The translations under genes and the position numbers were made by a program. A DNA stretch of 64,000 nt from JANRIG01 sp033765235 (GTDB taxonomy: Bacteria; Bacteroidota; Bacteroidia; Cytophagales; UBA9547), in the NCBI GenBank assembly GCA_033765235.1, contig JANRIG010000020.1, positions 124,001-188,000 on the forward strand, read 5' to 3'. Shown here piece after piece: positions 51,633 through 61,546 of this stretch. Position 1 is the first letter of the stretch, and the number at the start of each line of letters is the position of its first letter. The notes under the pieces are model-generated. The model saw only the letters and a list, made by a program, of their open reading frames with translations. It did not search any database and was not told the DNA's origin.

Positions 51633-54359
51633 ATGTCTGAAGAAAAACAAGAAAGATTAAATAAAATAGTTGGGGAGTTGAATATTAAGCTTTCGAGAGC
51701 TGTAGAGTATCTCAATGCCAAAGGCTTTGCCATTCGCAACGACCCCAACGTGAAAATCAGTGATGAGCAATACCGCCTGCTTGTCAAAGAGTTTGGCACA
51801 GATATTAAAGACAAAAAAGAAGCATCGGAGCGCAACATTGGCAACAATCTTAGAGACAATTTCATAATAGACTCCAACAAACCTGTAAAACCAAACAATG
51901 AGGGAGAAGTTAAGCAAAGTACACCGCCACCACCTGTAGACAAACCTCAAAATGTGACAGACCCTATTGCAAGACCTCAAATAAAACTTGACGGACCCAA
52001 AATATTAGGCAAAATAGAACTTCCAAGTAAAAAGAATGATAATGTTTCAAAACCTAACCCTACACAACCTACCAAAGTAGTACAACCACCTCCCGCACCA
52101 TTGCCACCTCCTCCTCCTGCAAAAAACATAGTAGAAGTAGAAGCACCCATTGCAGAGCCCCCAAAACCTGAAACCCCGGATATACCCGAAAAAGTAATAG
52201 AAGCAAAAGCAGATATGCTTAAAGGGCTTACTGTATTGGGCAAAATTGAGCTTTCGAGTGAAAAACCCCCTGTTAAAAAAGAAAATGGTTTTGCCAACAA
52301 AAATGCCAATGACGAAGCAGAAAAACGAAAAAGAAAAAGAATAAAAATACAGGGCAAGAGCGGTCACTCATTCCAGCCTGTATCCAAAGACCAACAAGGC
52401 TTTAAAAAAGATTTCAAAAAACAAAACGATAGCAAACCCGCAAAGGAAGAAATATCTGACAAAGACATACAAGACCAAATCAAAAACACATTGGCTAAGC
52501 TGAGTGGAAATAAAAACCAAGCTAGTCGTGCAAAATACAGAAAAGAAAAAAGATCGGCAGCAGCAGATGCCATGGATGAACAAATGCTGCAAGAGCAAGA
52601 AAACTCCAATGTGCTTAAAGTAACAGAGTTTATTTCTGCTAATGATTTAGCATCGCTGATGAGTGTATCTGTAAATGAAGTTATAAAATCATGCCTCAGT
52701 CTGGGTATGTTTATCTCTATCAATCAGCGCCTTGATGCAGAGGCTATTAACTTCATCACCGAAGAGTTTGGCTTCAAGGTAGAATACATATCTGCCGAAG
52801 AAGAAATAGCTGTAGAAGATAATATAGATGCACCCGAAGACTTGGAAGAACGCCCACCTATTGTCACTATCATGGGCCATGTGGACCACGGCAAAACATC
52901 ACTGCTCGACTACATACGCAAAAGCAATATCACATCCAAAGAGGCCGGTGGCATTACCCAACATATAGGGGCCTACGATGTACTTACCGAAAGTGGTAAA
53001 TATATCACATTCCTTGATACTCCGGGTCATGAAGCATTCACAGCCATGCGCGCCAGAGGTGCCAAAGTTACAGACGTTGTCATCATAGTGGTAGCTGCAG
53101 ATGACGGAGTTATGCCCCAAACCAAAGAAGCCATAAACCACGCGATGGTGGCAGGTGTGCCAATTATCATAGCCATAAACAAAATAGACAAACCTGCTGC
53201 TAACCCTGATAAGGTTAAGGAGCAGCTCTCACTCGAAAATATATTGGTAGAAGACTGGGGAGGCAAGTATCAATGTGAACATGTGTCGGCCAAGAGCGGA
53301 ATGGGCGTAGCTGAATTATTAGACAAAGTGCTATTGGAGGCAGAACTTTTAGAGCTTAAAGCCAATCCCCATCGCGATGCATCAGGCACAGTAATAGAAG
53401 CCTCATTAGACAAAGGCAAAGGCTATGTTACTACACTGCTTGTGCAAACGGGCACCTTAAAAGTAGGCGATATAGTGCTTGCAGGGCAATACTATGGCAA
53501 AGTAAAAGCTATGGTAGACCACAAAGGCTCCAAAATGAAAAATGCAGGACCCGCAAAACCTGTACAGATATTAGGCTTACCGGGAGCACCACAAGCCGGC
53601 GACAAATTTAATGTGATGAACTCAGAGTCAGAGGCCAGAGAAATAGCGGTGAAGCGGGAGCAAATACACAGAGAGCAAGGCTTGCGTACACGCAAACACA
53701 TCACCCTTGATGAGATAGGCAGAAGGCTTGCCATAGGCAACTTTAAGCAGCTCAATATCATAGTAAAAGCAGACTTTGACGGCTCTGTAGAAGCCATATC
53801 AGACTCATTGCTCAAATTGTCAACCAAAGAAATACAAATAGCAGTCATTCATAAAGGAGTAGGTCAAATATCAGAGTCAGATGTGCTGTTGGCCACCGCA
53901 TCCGATGCCATAGTAATAGGCTTCAATGTAAGACCTTCCATAGGTGCTCGCAAGCTGGCAGACCAAGAAGAAATAGAAATACGCTTCTACTCTATTATTT
54001 ATGATGCTATCAATGAAATAAAAGATGCCATGGAAGGCATGCTTGCCCCCACCATAGAAGAAGCAATAATAGGCACCGCAGACATCAAAGAAGTATTCAG
54101 AATATCCAAAGTGGGCAGTATAGCAGGATGTATGGTACAAGAGGGCGTTATCAAACGTGCCAATGAGGTGCGCCTCATTAGAGATGGCATAGTGATATAT
54201 ACAGGTAAGCTGGGCTCGCTCAAGCGATTCAAAGAAGATACCGGCGAAGTAAAAGCAGGATTAGACTGTGGCATGTCTATTGACGGATACAATGATATTC
54301 AAGAAGGAGACATTATAGAGTCATTTGAAAAACGCGAAATCAAGCGTAAACTAGCTTAA
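51633..54359 (+). CDS. infB: Translation initiation factor IF-2
   Basis: 908 residues. A short N-terminal helical domain (RLNKIVGELNIKLSRAVEYL) leads into a Pro/Lys-rich disordered linker (residues about 90-290). The IF2-N domain follows, then the GTPase with G1 GHVDHGKTS near residue 414, G3 DTPGHEAF, G4 NKID and G5 SAKSG, then IF-2 domains II-IV. Brings initiator tRNA to the 30S subunit. Last gene of the operon, 40 bp after nusA. Confidence 0.97.
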   Translation: MSEEKQERLNKIVGELNIKLSRAVEYLNAKGFAIRNDPNVKISDEQYRLLVKEFGTDIKDKKEASERNIGNNLRDNFIIDSNKPVKPNNEGEVKQSTPPPPVDKPQNVTDPIARPQIKLDGPKILGKIELPSKKNDNVSKPNPTQPTKVVQPPPAPLPPPPPAKNIVEVEAPIAEPPKPETPDIPEKVIEAKADMLKGLTVLGKIELSSEKPPVKKENGFANKNANDEAEKRKRKRIKIQGKSGHSFQPVSKDQQGFKKDFKKQNDSKPAKEEISDKDIQDQIKNTLAKLSGNKNQASRAKYRKEKRSAAADAMDEQMLQEQENSNVLKVTEFISANDLASLMSVSVNEVIKSCLSLGMFISINQRLDAEAINFITEEFGFKVEYISAEEEIAVEDNIDAPEDLEERPPIVTIMGHVDHGKTSLLDYIRKSNITSKEAGGITQHIGAYDVLTESGKYITFLDTPGHEAFTAMRARGAKVTDVVIIVVAADDGVMPQTKEAINHAMVAGVPIIIAINKIDKPAANPDKVKEQLSLENILVEDWGGKYQCEHVSAKSGMGVAELLDKVLLEAELLELKANPHRDASGTVIEASLDKGKGYVTTLLVQTGTLKVGDIVLAGQYYGKVKAMVDHKGSKMKNAGPAKPVQILGLPGAPQAGDKFNVMNSESEAREIAVKREQIHREQGLRTRKHITLDEIGRRLAIGNFKQLNIIVKADFDGSVEAISDSLLKLSTKEIQIAVIHKGVGQISESDVLLATASDAIVIGFNVRPSIGARKLADQEEIEIRFYSIIYDAINEIKDAMEGMLAPTIEEAIIGTADIKEVFRISKVGSIAGCMVQEGVIKRANEVRLIRDGIVIYTGKLGSLKRFKEDTGEVKAGLDCGMSIDGYNDIQEGDIIESFEKREIKRKLA

Positions 54360-54478
54360 TATTCAATATATTAATAATATGCAACAGCATATAATATTAT
54401 GTGAATGAAATAATATTTTACTACACGTTGAAAACTCATAACATTTACATCATAACATTGTACCGAAAATAATAAGGT

Positions 54479-55612
54479 ATGAAAATTTGGCTTAAGCGCA
54501 ATCTTCAGGGCGACCCTATCATTTGGGCAGTAGCTATATTATTAGCACTTATCAGCATAGCTGCTGTATATTCATCGTCAGGAGCCATAGCAGTAAAAAA
54601 ATTTGGAGGAAATACTGAGGCTCCTCTTTTCAAACATATATTTTACATAGCCATCAGCTTTGCACTCATGTGGCTGGCACATAAGATAGATTACAGATAT
54701 TATTCCCGACTATCATTATTTGCACTCATAGTATCTGTGCCTTTATTGATAGCAGCCATATTCATAGGTACTAATATCAATGATGCCTCTCGGTGGCTTC
54801 GTGTACCCGGCTTGGGTATCACTTTCCAGCCGTCTGACCTTGCCAAGTTTGCACTTATAGCATACTTAAGTGCTATGCTGGCCAAAAAGCAGCAAGTGAT
54901 AGCTGAGATGAAAGACATAGATGAGATCACTCGCACGCTTGTGCCCATGCTGGCTTGGTGCGGGCTCATAAGCGGGCTTATTATTTGGTCCAACGCATCT
55001 ACAGGCATTGTACTTTTTAGTACTTGTATGCTGCTTTTATATATTGGCAGAGTACCCATGAAGTATCTTATGTTTTTGGCTTTCATAGGAATGTTTGTAG
55101 GCGGCATAGCTTTATTTAAGGGCGAACGCTGGAAAACATTTGTAAAACGTATTGAGGCAGTGAGCCAAAACGATCCTGACAAAATACCATTTCAACTACA
55201 ACAATCTTACATAGCCATAGCTACAGGAGGTGTATTGGGCAAAGGGCCCGGCAATAGTACACAGCGCAATTTCTTACCACATCCTTATTCTGATTTTATA
55301 TTTGCCATCATATTAGAGGAATACGGTATTTGGGGTGGTATATTTGTACTATTTTTATTTTTGGTCTTGCTATACAGAGGCATGATGGCTGTGGCCAATA
55401 GTGAGCGGGCATTTGGCGGACTGCTATCGGCAGGTTTGAGCTTTATACTAGTCATACAAGCATTTGTGAATATGGGCGTAGCTGTAGGGCTTGGCCCTAT
55501 TACAGGTTTGCCTCTACCGTTTGTAAGTATGGGTGGTACCAGCTTAGTATTCACAGGCATATCACTGGGCATCATACTCAGTGTGAGCAAAGGCGAGGTG
55601 GTAGAAGACTGA
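54479..55612 (+). CDS. ftsW: FtsW/RodA/SpoVE-family (SEDS) protein
   Basis: 377 residues and about ten membrane helices. ASRWLRVPGLGITFQPSDLAK, GGVLGKGPGNSTQRNFLPHP, YSDFIFAIILEEYG and LPFVSMGGTSLVF are SEDS signatures, with the catalytic Asp region in YSDFIF. SEDS proteins polymerise peptidoglycan with a class B PBP. It may be the division FtsW; RodA is the alternative, and I favour FtsW on the motif set. It is outside any dcw cluster. Confidence 0.88.
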   Translation: MKIWLKRNLQGDPIIWAVAILLALISIAAVYSSSGAIAVKKFGGNTEAPLFKHIFYIAISFALMWLAHKIDYRYYSRLSLFALIVSVPLLIAAIFIGTNINDASRWLRVPGLGITFQPSDLAKFALIAYLSAMLAKKQQVIAEMKDIDEITRTLVPMLAWCGLISGLIIWSNASTGIVLFSTCMLLLYIGRVPMKYLMFLAFIGMFVGGIALFKGERWKTFVKRIEAVSQNDPDKIPFQLQQSYIAIATGGVLGKGPGNSTQRNFLPHPYSDFIFAIILEEYGIWGGIFVLFLFLVLLYRGMMAVANSERAFGGLLSAGLSFILVIQAFVNMGVAVGLGPITGLPLPFVSMGGTSLVFTGISLGIILSVSKGEVVED

Positions 55613-55614
55613 CA

Positions 55615-55643
55615 TTGCACTAAAAAATTTTATATTAACTTTG
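55615..55643 (+). promoter_or_regulatory. Promoter (-33 TTG, 18 bp, -7 TAACTTTG)
   Basis: TTG at 55615-55617 and TAACTTTG at 55636-55643 give a full Bacteroidota promoter match, 22 nt before ATG 55666, at the end of ftsW. It serves the hypothetical-lptB unit. Confidence 0.65.
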
Positions 55644-55665
55644 CAGCTGTCAATAATAGGTGATA

Positions 55666-56061
55666 ATGGAAAAAATAGACTATGAACCCGACTTTATAGA
55701 TGGCAAGTACCTGGGTATCATAAGCCAAGATTTCATAAAGGTAGCAGACTATCTTAAAGAAAGCTCCTACCAAATCCGTAAACGAAATTTTTCTGAAATG
55801 CCTATATTTGCCGTGGGCAAATCAGAATTGGCCATAGGCACGTTGCTTTACGGTAAATATGAATTTGAAAATGAGTGGAACTATTATGCCTCATTTGCAG
55901 AAGAGTTTTTACAAAGAAACCTTATATCCGAAGAAAAAATTACTGATTTTAAACAAACATACAAAAATCCTGACGAATATTGCTGCTTATTTGTAGTAGA
56001 TGAGCAGTTTGTAAACTTTGTATTCATCCCCTACCCCGACGATAGCAGCGCACCTGAATAA
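55666..56061 (+). CDS. Conserved hypothetical protein upstream of lptB
   Basis: About 131 residues, soluble and acidic (EKIDYEPDFIDGKYLGIISQ ... FVNFVFIPYPDDSSAPE). No motif I can name. Its stop overlaps the lptB start by one base (TAATG), so it is translationally coupled to lptB. The GTG at 55660 is an alternative start two codons upstream. Coupling hints at a role in lipopolysaccharide export or a co-expressed household function; not proven. Confidence 0.75.
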   Translation: MEKIDYEPDFIDGKYLGIISQDFIKVADYLKESSYQIRKRNFSEMPIFAVGKSELAIGTLLYGKYEFENEWNYYASFAEEFLQRNLISEEKITDFKQTYKNPDEYCCLFVVDEQFVNFVFIPYPDDSSAPE

Positions 56062-56795
56062 TGGTATTGAGAGCAGAAAATTTATTTAAAAAATACAAAT
56101 CGCGGTTGGTAGTGAATGATGTATCTTTTGAGGTGAATCAAGGTGAAATCATAGGTCTGTTAGGCCCTAATGGTGCCGGCAAAACTACCAGTTTTTACAT
56201 TACCGTAGGGCTCATAAAGCCCAACTCAGGCAAAATATTTTTGGACAATGAGCAAATCACCCATTTGCCTATGTATAAAAGAGCGCAAAAAGGCATTGGT
56301 TATTTGGCTCAAGAGGCCTCTGTATTTAGAGACCTTACCGTAGAAGACAACCTCATGGCAGTGCTGGAAATGACTACTTTGACAAAACAGCAACAATTAG
56401 AAAAAACAGAATCTTTGCTCGACGAATTTAGCCTCAAACATGTACGCAAAAACTTAGGCAAGGTGCTATCTGGTGGCGAAAGACGGCGCACTGAAATAGC
56501 ACGAGCTCTTGCTACAAGTCCCAAGTTCATACTACTTGATGAGCCTTTTGCAGGGGTAGACCCTATAGCTGTGGAGGAAATACAAAGTATAGTCTATAAA
56601 CTCAAACAAAAAAATATTGGCATTCTCATCACTGACCACAATGTAGACGAAACTTTATCTATTACAGATAGAGCATATTTGCTCTATACAGGTAAAATAT
56701 TAGAAAAAGGCACCCCCGAAGAGCTTGCCGCAAATCCTGATGTAAGAAGGCTGTACTTGGGCAAAAATTTTGAATTAAAAAGAAAAAATAAATAA
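56061..56795 (+). CDS. lptB: LPS export ABC transporter ATPase LptB
   Basis: 244 residues. Walker A is GLLGPNGAGKTTSFY, the Q-loop region GYLAQEASVFRDLTV, the signature LSGGERRRTEIARALA, Walker B FILLDEPFAGVDPIA and the switch His ITDHNV. The sequence after Walker A and the (D)EPFAGVDPIAV motif mark it as LptB, which powers lipopolysaccharide extraction through LptFG. Coupled to the hypothetical upstream gene. Confidence 0.95.
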   Translation: MVLRAENLFKKYKSRLVVNDVSFEVNQGEIIGLLGPNGAGKTTSFYITVGLIKPNSGKIFLDNEQITHLPMYKRAQKGIGYLAQEASVFRDLTVEDNLMAVLEMTTLTKQQQLEKTESLLDEFSLKHVRKNLGKVLSGGERRRTEIARALATSPKFILLDEPFAGVDPIAVEEIQSIVYKLKQKNIGILITDHNVDETLSITDRAYLLYTGKILEKGTPEELAANPDVRRLYLGKNFELKRKNK

Positions 56796-56803
56796 TAAGA
56801 TAT

Positions 56804-58315
56804 TTGAGCTTACTGAATAATGTATTTAAATTTTTTCTCTCACAGCGCATACACGACATACAGCGGTTTATGGAAAACCCTCACGAATTCCAACACCTTA
56901 TTTTCAAAGAAATCATCACCAAAGCCAAAAATACTGAATGGGGCAAGGCTCACGGCTACCACGACGGGCTCACCTATCATGAATATAGGCAAAATGTACC
57001 TGTATCTACCTATGAAGACATATACCCCTATATAGAGCGTATGCTGCGTGGCGAGCAAAACGTGCTATGGCCTGCCACTATTGATTGGTTTTCTAAGTCA
57101 TCAGGCACTACCAACGACCGGAGCAAATTTATCCCTGTATCGCAAGAGGCAGTAGATGAGACACACCACAAAGCAGGCAAAGACATGATGTGCCTGTATG
57201 GCTATAGTTTTCCTGATACCAAAGTTTTTACAGGCAAGTCATTGTCCATAGGGGGCACACACTACACTAACCCATACAATCCTCAAAGCAGAGTGGGCGA
57301 TGTATCGGCCATCATAGTAGAGCATTTGCCTATGTGGGTAGAGTTTATAAGAGCTCCCGAAAAAGAAATATTTTTTATCCCCAAATGGGAAGACAAAATA
57401 AACAAAATGGTAGAGACTTGCATAGATGAAAACATAACCAGCCTTACAGGTGTACCCACATGGATGATAGTAGTGATTAATGAAGTACTGAAATCACAAA
57501 AAAAAACCAATATATTGGAGGTATGGCCTAATTTAGAATTGTTTATGCATGGTGCAGTAGCCTTTGGTCCCTACAAAAATCTGTTCAAAACATTGATACC
57601 ATCTGACCAGTTCAACTATCTTGAGCTATACAACGCTTCCGAAGGTTTTTTTGGCGTGCAAGACAGACCCTATGCAGATGATATGCTGCTCATGGTAGAC
57701 CATGGAATATTTTATGAATTCATGCCATTACACAATATAGGTAAGCCTTACCCTGACACACTCACCCTTGACAGAGTAGTGATAAATGAACCTTATGCGC
57801 TCATCATCACTACCAATGCCGGGCTGTACAGATATATGATTGGCGACACTGTAAAATTTACCTCTGTAAATCCATACCGTATCAAAATTACAGGACGCAC
57901 CAAAAGTTTTATAAATGCATTTGGCGAAGAATTGGTGGTAGAAAATGCAGACCATGCAATAGCAGAGGCATGCCTTAAAACGGGTGCTGTCATCACAGAT
58001 TACACCGCAGCACCTTGCTACTTTAGCACAAATAACAACAAAGGCGGGCATGAATGGTTTATAGAGTTTGCTAAAATGCCCAATGATTTATTACATTTTA
58101 CGAAGATATTAGACACATCACTTCGTGAAATAAACTCTGACTATGATGCTAAAAGATATAACGATATGGCCTTACAACCTCCCAAAATTAATTCGGTACC
58201 CCAAAATACATTTTACAAATGGCTCAAAACCAAAAACAAACTTGGAGGGCAAAATAAAGTGCCACGCCTCTCCAACGACCGCAAAATAGCAGATGAATTG
58301 TTGGCAATAGTATAA
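56804..58315 (+). CDS. GH3 auxin-responsive promoter family (acyl-adenylate/amide-forming) protein, TTG start
   Basis: 503 residues. Family motifs: KSSGTTNDRSKFIPVSQ (the ATP phosphate loop), SLTGVPTWM, YNASEGFFGVQD (the adenylate-binding YxxSE(G)F) and GRTKSFINAFGEELVVENAD. GH3 proteins adenylate acids and often conjugate them to amino acids; bacterial roles are mostly unknown. The conserved start S-L-L-N-N-V-F follows a TTG at 56804. The next in-frame ATG would remove the first 22 residues, so TTG is taken as the start. It lies 8 bp after lptB and shares its transcript. Confidence 0.86.
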   Translation: MSLLNNVFKFFLSQRIHDIQRFMENPHEFQHLIFKEIITKAKNTEWGKAHGYHDGLTYHEYRQNVPVSTYEDIYPYIERMLRGEQNVLWPATIDWFSKSSGTTNDRSKFIPVSQEAVDETHHKAGKDMMCLYGYSFPDTKVFTGKSLSIGGTHYTNPYNPQSRVGDVSAIIVEHLPMWVEFIRAPEKEIFFIPKWEDKINKMVETCIDENITSLTGVPTWMIVVINEVLKSQKKTNILEVWPNLELFMHGAVAFGPYKNLFKTLIPSDQFNYLELYNASEGFFGVQDRPYADDMLLMVDHGIFYEFMPLHNIGKPYPDTLTLDRVVINEPYALIITTNAGLYRYMIGDTVKFTSVNPYRIKITGRTKSFINAFGEELVVENADHAIAEACLKTGAVITDYTAAPCYFSTNNNKGGHEWFIEFAKMPNDLLHFTKILDTSLREINSDYDAKRYNDMALQPPKINSVPQNTFYKWLKTKNKLGGQNKVPRLSNDRKIADELLAIV

Positions 58316-58448
58316 TTTTTCATAAAAAAAAGTTAAAGGGAGCAATGTGGTTAATATTGAATACTTTTATGGCAGCTATATCAGAATAGTGGTATCATGA
58401 ATGAAACAAATTTGATGGTCTGTATAAAGTATGTTATAGAAATAAACT

Positions 58449-60092
58449 TTACTTACTCATTTTTTTGTATGCATTCATTAGCCCGTTTGTAGAGCTGTCA
58501 TGAGTGTGTATGTCTTCAGCATTTTGCAATTCAGGTAATATGGCTTTGGCAAGTTGCTTGCCCAGTTCCACACCCCATTGGTCATAGGGGTTTACCTGCC
58601 ATATCATACCTTGTACAAATATTTTGTGCTCGTACATAGATAGTAATGAGCCTAATACACGAGGAGTAAGTTTTTTTACCAATATACTGTTGGTAGGTCT
58701 GTTGCCTTTGAATACTTTGTGTGGCAGCAATTTTTCTATTTCTGCTGCGTTCATGCCCGACTTTTCAAGTTCAGCTCTTGCCTCTTGCATAGTTTTGCCT
58801 TTCATAAGAGCTTCTGTCTGTGCAAAATAGTTTGACATGAGCATTGTATGGTGCTCACCTATAGGGTTTTGCGATATGGCAGGTGCTATAAAGTCGCATG
58901 GGATGAGCTTAGTGCCTTGATGTATGAGTTGATAAAAGGCATGTTGGCCGTTGGTGCCCGGCTCTCCCCATATGATAGGGCCTGTCTCATAGTTTACCTC
59001 TGCACCGTCGCGGGTGATGTATTTGCCATTGCTTTCCATATCACCTTGTTGAAAATAAGCAGCAAAGCGATGCATGTATTGGTCGTAAGGCAATATGGCA
59101 TGTGAGTGCGCATTAAAAAAATTATTATACCATATACCCAAAAGTGCCAATATCACAGGTATATTTTGCTCAAAAGGAGTATTAATAAAGTGGTTGTCCA
59201 TCTCATGAGCTCCGGCAAGCAGCTCTTCAAAATTTTCAAACCCTATATATAATGCTATGGATAAGCCAATAGCCGACCATAGGGAGTACCTGCCTCCTAC
59301 CCAATCCCAAAACTCAAACATATTGGCAGTGTCTATCCCAAACTTAGCTACCTCTTTGGCGTTAGTGGACAGTGCTACAAAGTGTTTGGCTACATGTGCA
59401 GTGTCATTGGATGAATTTAGAAACCATTTTTTGGCACTTTCTGCATTGGCAAGTGTTTCTTGGGTAGTAAATGTTTTGGAAGCTATGATAAATAGTGTAG
59501 TTTCAGGGTTCACCTTTTTGAGTACTTCGGCTATGTGTGTACCATCTACATTGGACACAAAATGTACATTCAGTGTATCATTTGCATAGGGCTTTAAGGC
59601 TTCTGTCACCATTACCGGACCCAAATCACTGCCCCCAATTCCTATATTTACTACATCAGTCATGCTTTTGCCCGTGTAACCCTTCCATGCTCCGCTTCTT
59701 ACTTTTTCGCAAAATATTTTCATTTGCCCCAACACACGGTTCACCTCAGGCATCACATCTTTGCCATCTGCCATCATGGGTTTGTTGCTTCTGTTTCGCA
59801 GTGCTATGTGCAACACTTGCCTTTTTTCGGTGAAGTTTATCTTTTCGCCCTCCACCATCATATTTATTCGGCTTTTCAGCTCACTTTCATTTGCAAGAGA
59901 TATGAGCAATGGCATAGTATCATGGGTAATTCTATTTTTGGAATAATCCAATAATATGTCGCCACACTTGATGCTGTATTTTGAAAATCTGTCTTTATCA
60001 TCAGCAAAGAGTTGGCGCATATGTATAGACGATATGTCTGCATAGTGCTTTTGCAATTTTTGCCATGAAGGCAATTGGGTGAGTGGTAGCAT
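58449..60092 (-). CDS. pgi: Glucose-6-phosphate isomerase
   Basis: 547 residues. DVVNIGIGGSDLGPVMVTEA, VGGRYSLWSAIGLSIAL, GQHAFYQLIHQGTKLIPCDF and NPYDQWGVELGKQLA are the PGI signatures, including the catalytic His and Lys regions. Interconverts glucose-6-phosphate and fructose-6-phosphate in glycolysis. Convergent with the GH3-family gene; the 133-bp space between shows no clear terminator. Confidence 0.97.
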   Translation of the reverse strand: MLPLTQLPSWQKLQKHYADISSIHMRQLFADDKDRFSKYSIKCGDILLDYSKNRITHDTMPLLISLANESELKSRINMMVEGEKINFTEKRQVLHIALRNRSNKPMMADGKDVMPEVNRVLGQMKIFCEKVRSGAWKGYTGKSMTDVVNIGIGGSDLGPVMVTEALKPYANDTLNVHFVSNVDGTHIAEVLKKVNPETTLFIIASKTFTTQETLANAESAKKWFLNSSNDTAHVAKHFVALSTNAKEVAKFGIDTANMFEFWDWVGGRYSLWSAIGLSIALYIGFENFEELLAGAHEMDNHFINTPFEQNIPVILALLGIWYNNFFNAHSHAILPYDQYMHRFAAYFQQGDMESNGKYITRDGAEVNYETGPIIWGEPGTNGQHAFYQLIHQGTKLIPCDFIAPAISQNPIGEHHTMLMSNYFAQTEALMKGKTMQEARAELEKSGMNAAEIEKLLPHKVFKGNRPTNSILVKKLTPRVLGSLLSMYEHKIFVQGMIWQVNPYDQWGVELGKQLAKAILPELQNAEDIHTHDSSTNGLMNAYKKMSK

Positions 60093-60137
60093 AAGATATA
60101 ATTTTTATACAATGATTAATATCTTTTGGGGTATTGC

Positions 60138-60145
60138 CAAAAATA
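60138..60145 (-). promoter_or_regulatory. -7 box for pgi
   Basis: The minus strand reads TATTTTTG, matching TAnnTTTG, 45 nt before ATG 60092. Confidence 0.45.
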
Positions 60146-60222
60146 TTTTTATAAATAAATTGACTGTTATTTGGAATTATTATAAATAACACGTATCATT
60201 GCCTAATCATTATCATAAAAAT

Positions 60223-60762
60223 ATGAAAACTAATTGCACAAATCCCTCCAAAAATCCACCGTTGTATCTACTTATATTGATATGGATGCTATTCAATAGT
60301 TCTACTACTGACTATCCGGTACAACAGTATGAACCCTATAAGCCCATATTAGTCACCCGCACGGTATTAGAGACTTCTATTAAAAATGCATCGCCCCGAG
60401 GCTTAAGCGAAATAGGTAAGTTTTATTTCAAAGACAATATCATATTTATAGTAGAAAAATACAAAGGCATACATGTGATAAACAACAGCAACCCTGCAAA
60501 ACCTGAAAACGTTACCTTTATTGTCATGCTTGGATGCATAGATATCTGTATAAAAAACAATATACTATATGCCGATAATGCAGTGGACTTGGTAGGAGTA
60601 GATATAGCAGATATTTATCATGTAAAAGAGGTATCCAGAGAACGCAATGTATTTCCTGAGCTCACCCCTCCTGATGGTTCTTACTATTATGCTAAAGACG
60701 GAAGACCCAAAAATACTGTAATTATACAATTTGTAAAAAACGATACCTATTATGAAAACTAA
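60223..60762 (+). CDS. LVIVD-repeat-like envelope protein
   Basis: 179 residues. An N-terminal hydrophobic segment (PPLYLLILIWMLFNSS) is a signal anchor. Residues about 60-150 (IGKFYFKDNIIFIVEKYKGI, INNSNPAKPENVTFI, IKNNILYADNAVDLVGVDI) read as LVIVD-type propeller repeats. The frame continues upstream to TTG 60199; ATG 60223 is the better start. It overlaps the next gene by 11 bp, so the pair is coupled and may form one propeller complex. Confidence 0.75.
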   Translation: MKTNCTNPSKNPPLYLLILIWMLFNSSTTDYPVQQYEPYKPILVTRTVLETSIKNASPRGLSEIGKFYFKDNIIFIVEKYKGIHVINNSNPAKPENVTFIVMLGCIDICIKNNILYADNAVDLVGVDIADIYHVKEVSRERNVFPELTPPDGSYYYAKDGRPKNTVIIQFVKNDTYYEN

Positions 60763-61546
60763 CAAAATAAGCAATATCATCGCAGGTCTGCTGCTCATAT
60801 TCATGCTATATACCTGCAGCACAGGCAAGGATAGCTCATCGCCAAACAATTACAGTACCGATGGCGGATATTCTATGGGGGTGGGCAAAGGAGGTTCACT
60901 GGCACGATTTACCATTAGCGGACAAGACAAAAATTATTTATATGCTATCTTAAATAACAATTATAAAGTATTCAACATATCAGACGCTGCACAATCTGTG
61001 CTTGAAAGTGAGATAAATACCACCTCCAACTTAGAAACTATATTCCCGCTCAATGATACCGTACTACTATTTGGCACACAGACAGGAATGCTGATATACA
61101 ACACCAAAAACTCATCAAACCCACAATTAATGTCAAACTATCAACATATATATAGTTGCGACCCTGTAGTAGCCAATGACAAATATGCATTTGTGACACT
61201 CAGGAGCGACAATTCATCGCGATGTGGACGAGGAAGAAACGAGCTGCAAGTAGTAGATATCACTAATTTATACAACCCAAAAATGGTGAAAAATTATGCA
61301 ATGACATTCCCCAAAGGACTCGGACTACTGCCCGAAAATAGGCTTGCTGTGTGCGATGACGGACTTAAAATATTAGATGTCAGCAATTTGAACGATATTA
61401 AAGTACTCCATCATCAAAAAATATCTGCCAATGACGTTATCCCATTGCAAAGCAGCTTGCTGGTGATAGCCTCCGGCGGATTGTATCAATATAAATATGA
61501 AAATAATAAACTCACCCTCATTAGCAACATTCCCGTAACATTATGA
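60752..61546 (+). CDS. LVIVD-repeat propeller lipoprotein
   Basis: 264 residues with a lipoprotein signal (IAGLLLIFMLYTCST; Cys near residue 22). The propeller-like blades include KNYLYAILNNNYKVFNISDA, LIYNTKNSSNPQLMSNY, ELQVVDITNLYNPKMVKNYA and GLKILDVSNLNDIKVLHH. LVIVD proteins are frequent in Bacteroidota envelopes and of unknown role. The coupling to the gene before (11-bp overlap) and after (ATGA) is tight. Confidence 0.82.
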   Translation: MKTNKISNIIAGLLLIFMLYTCSTGKDSSSPNNYSTDGGYSMGVGKGGSLARFTISGQDKNYLYAILNNNYKVFNISDAAQSVLESEINTTSNLETIFPLNDTVLLFGTQTGMLIYNTKNSSNPQLMSNYQHIYSCDPVVANDKYAFVTLRSDNSSRCGRGRNELQVVDITNLYNPKMVKNYAMTFPKGLGLLPENRLAVCDDGLKILDVSNLNDIKVLHHQKISANDVIPLQSSLLVIASGGLYQYKYENNKLTLISNIPVTL

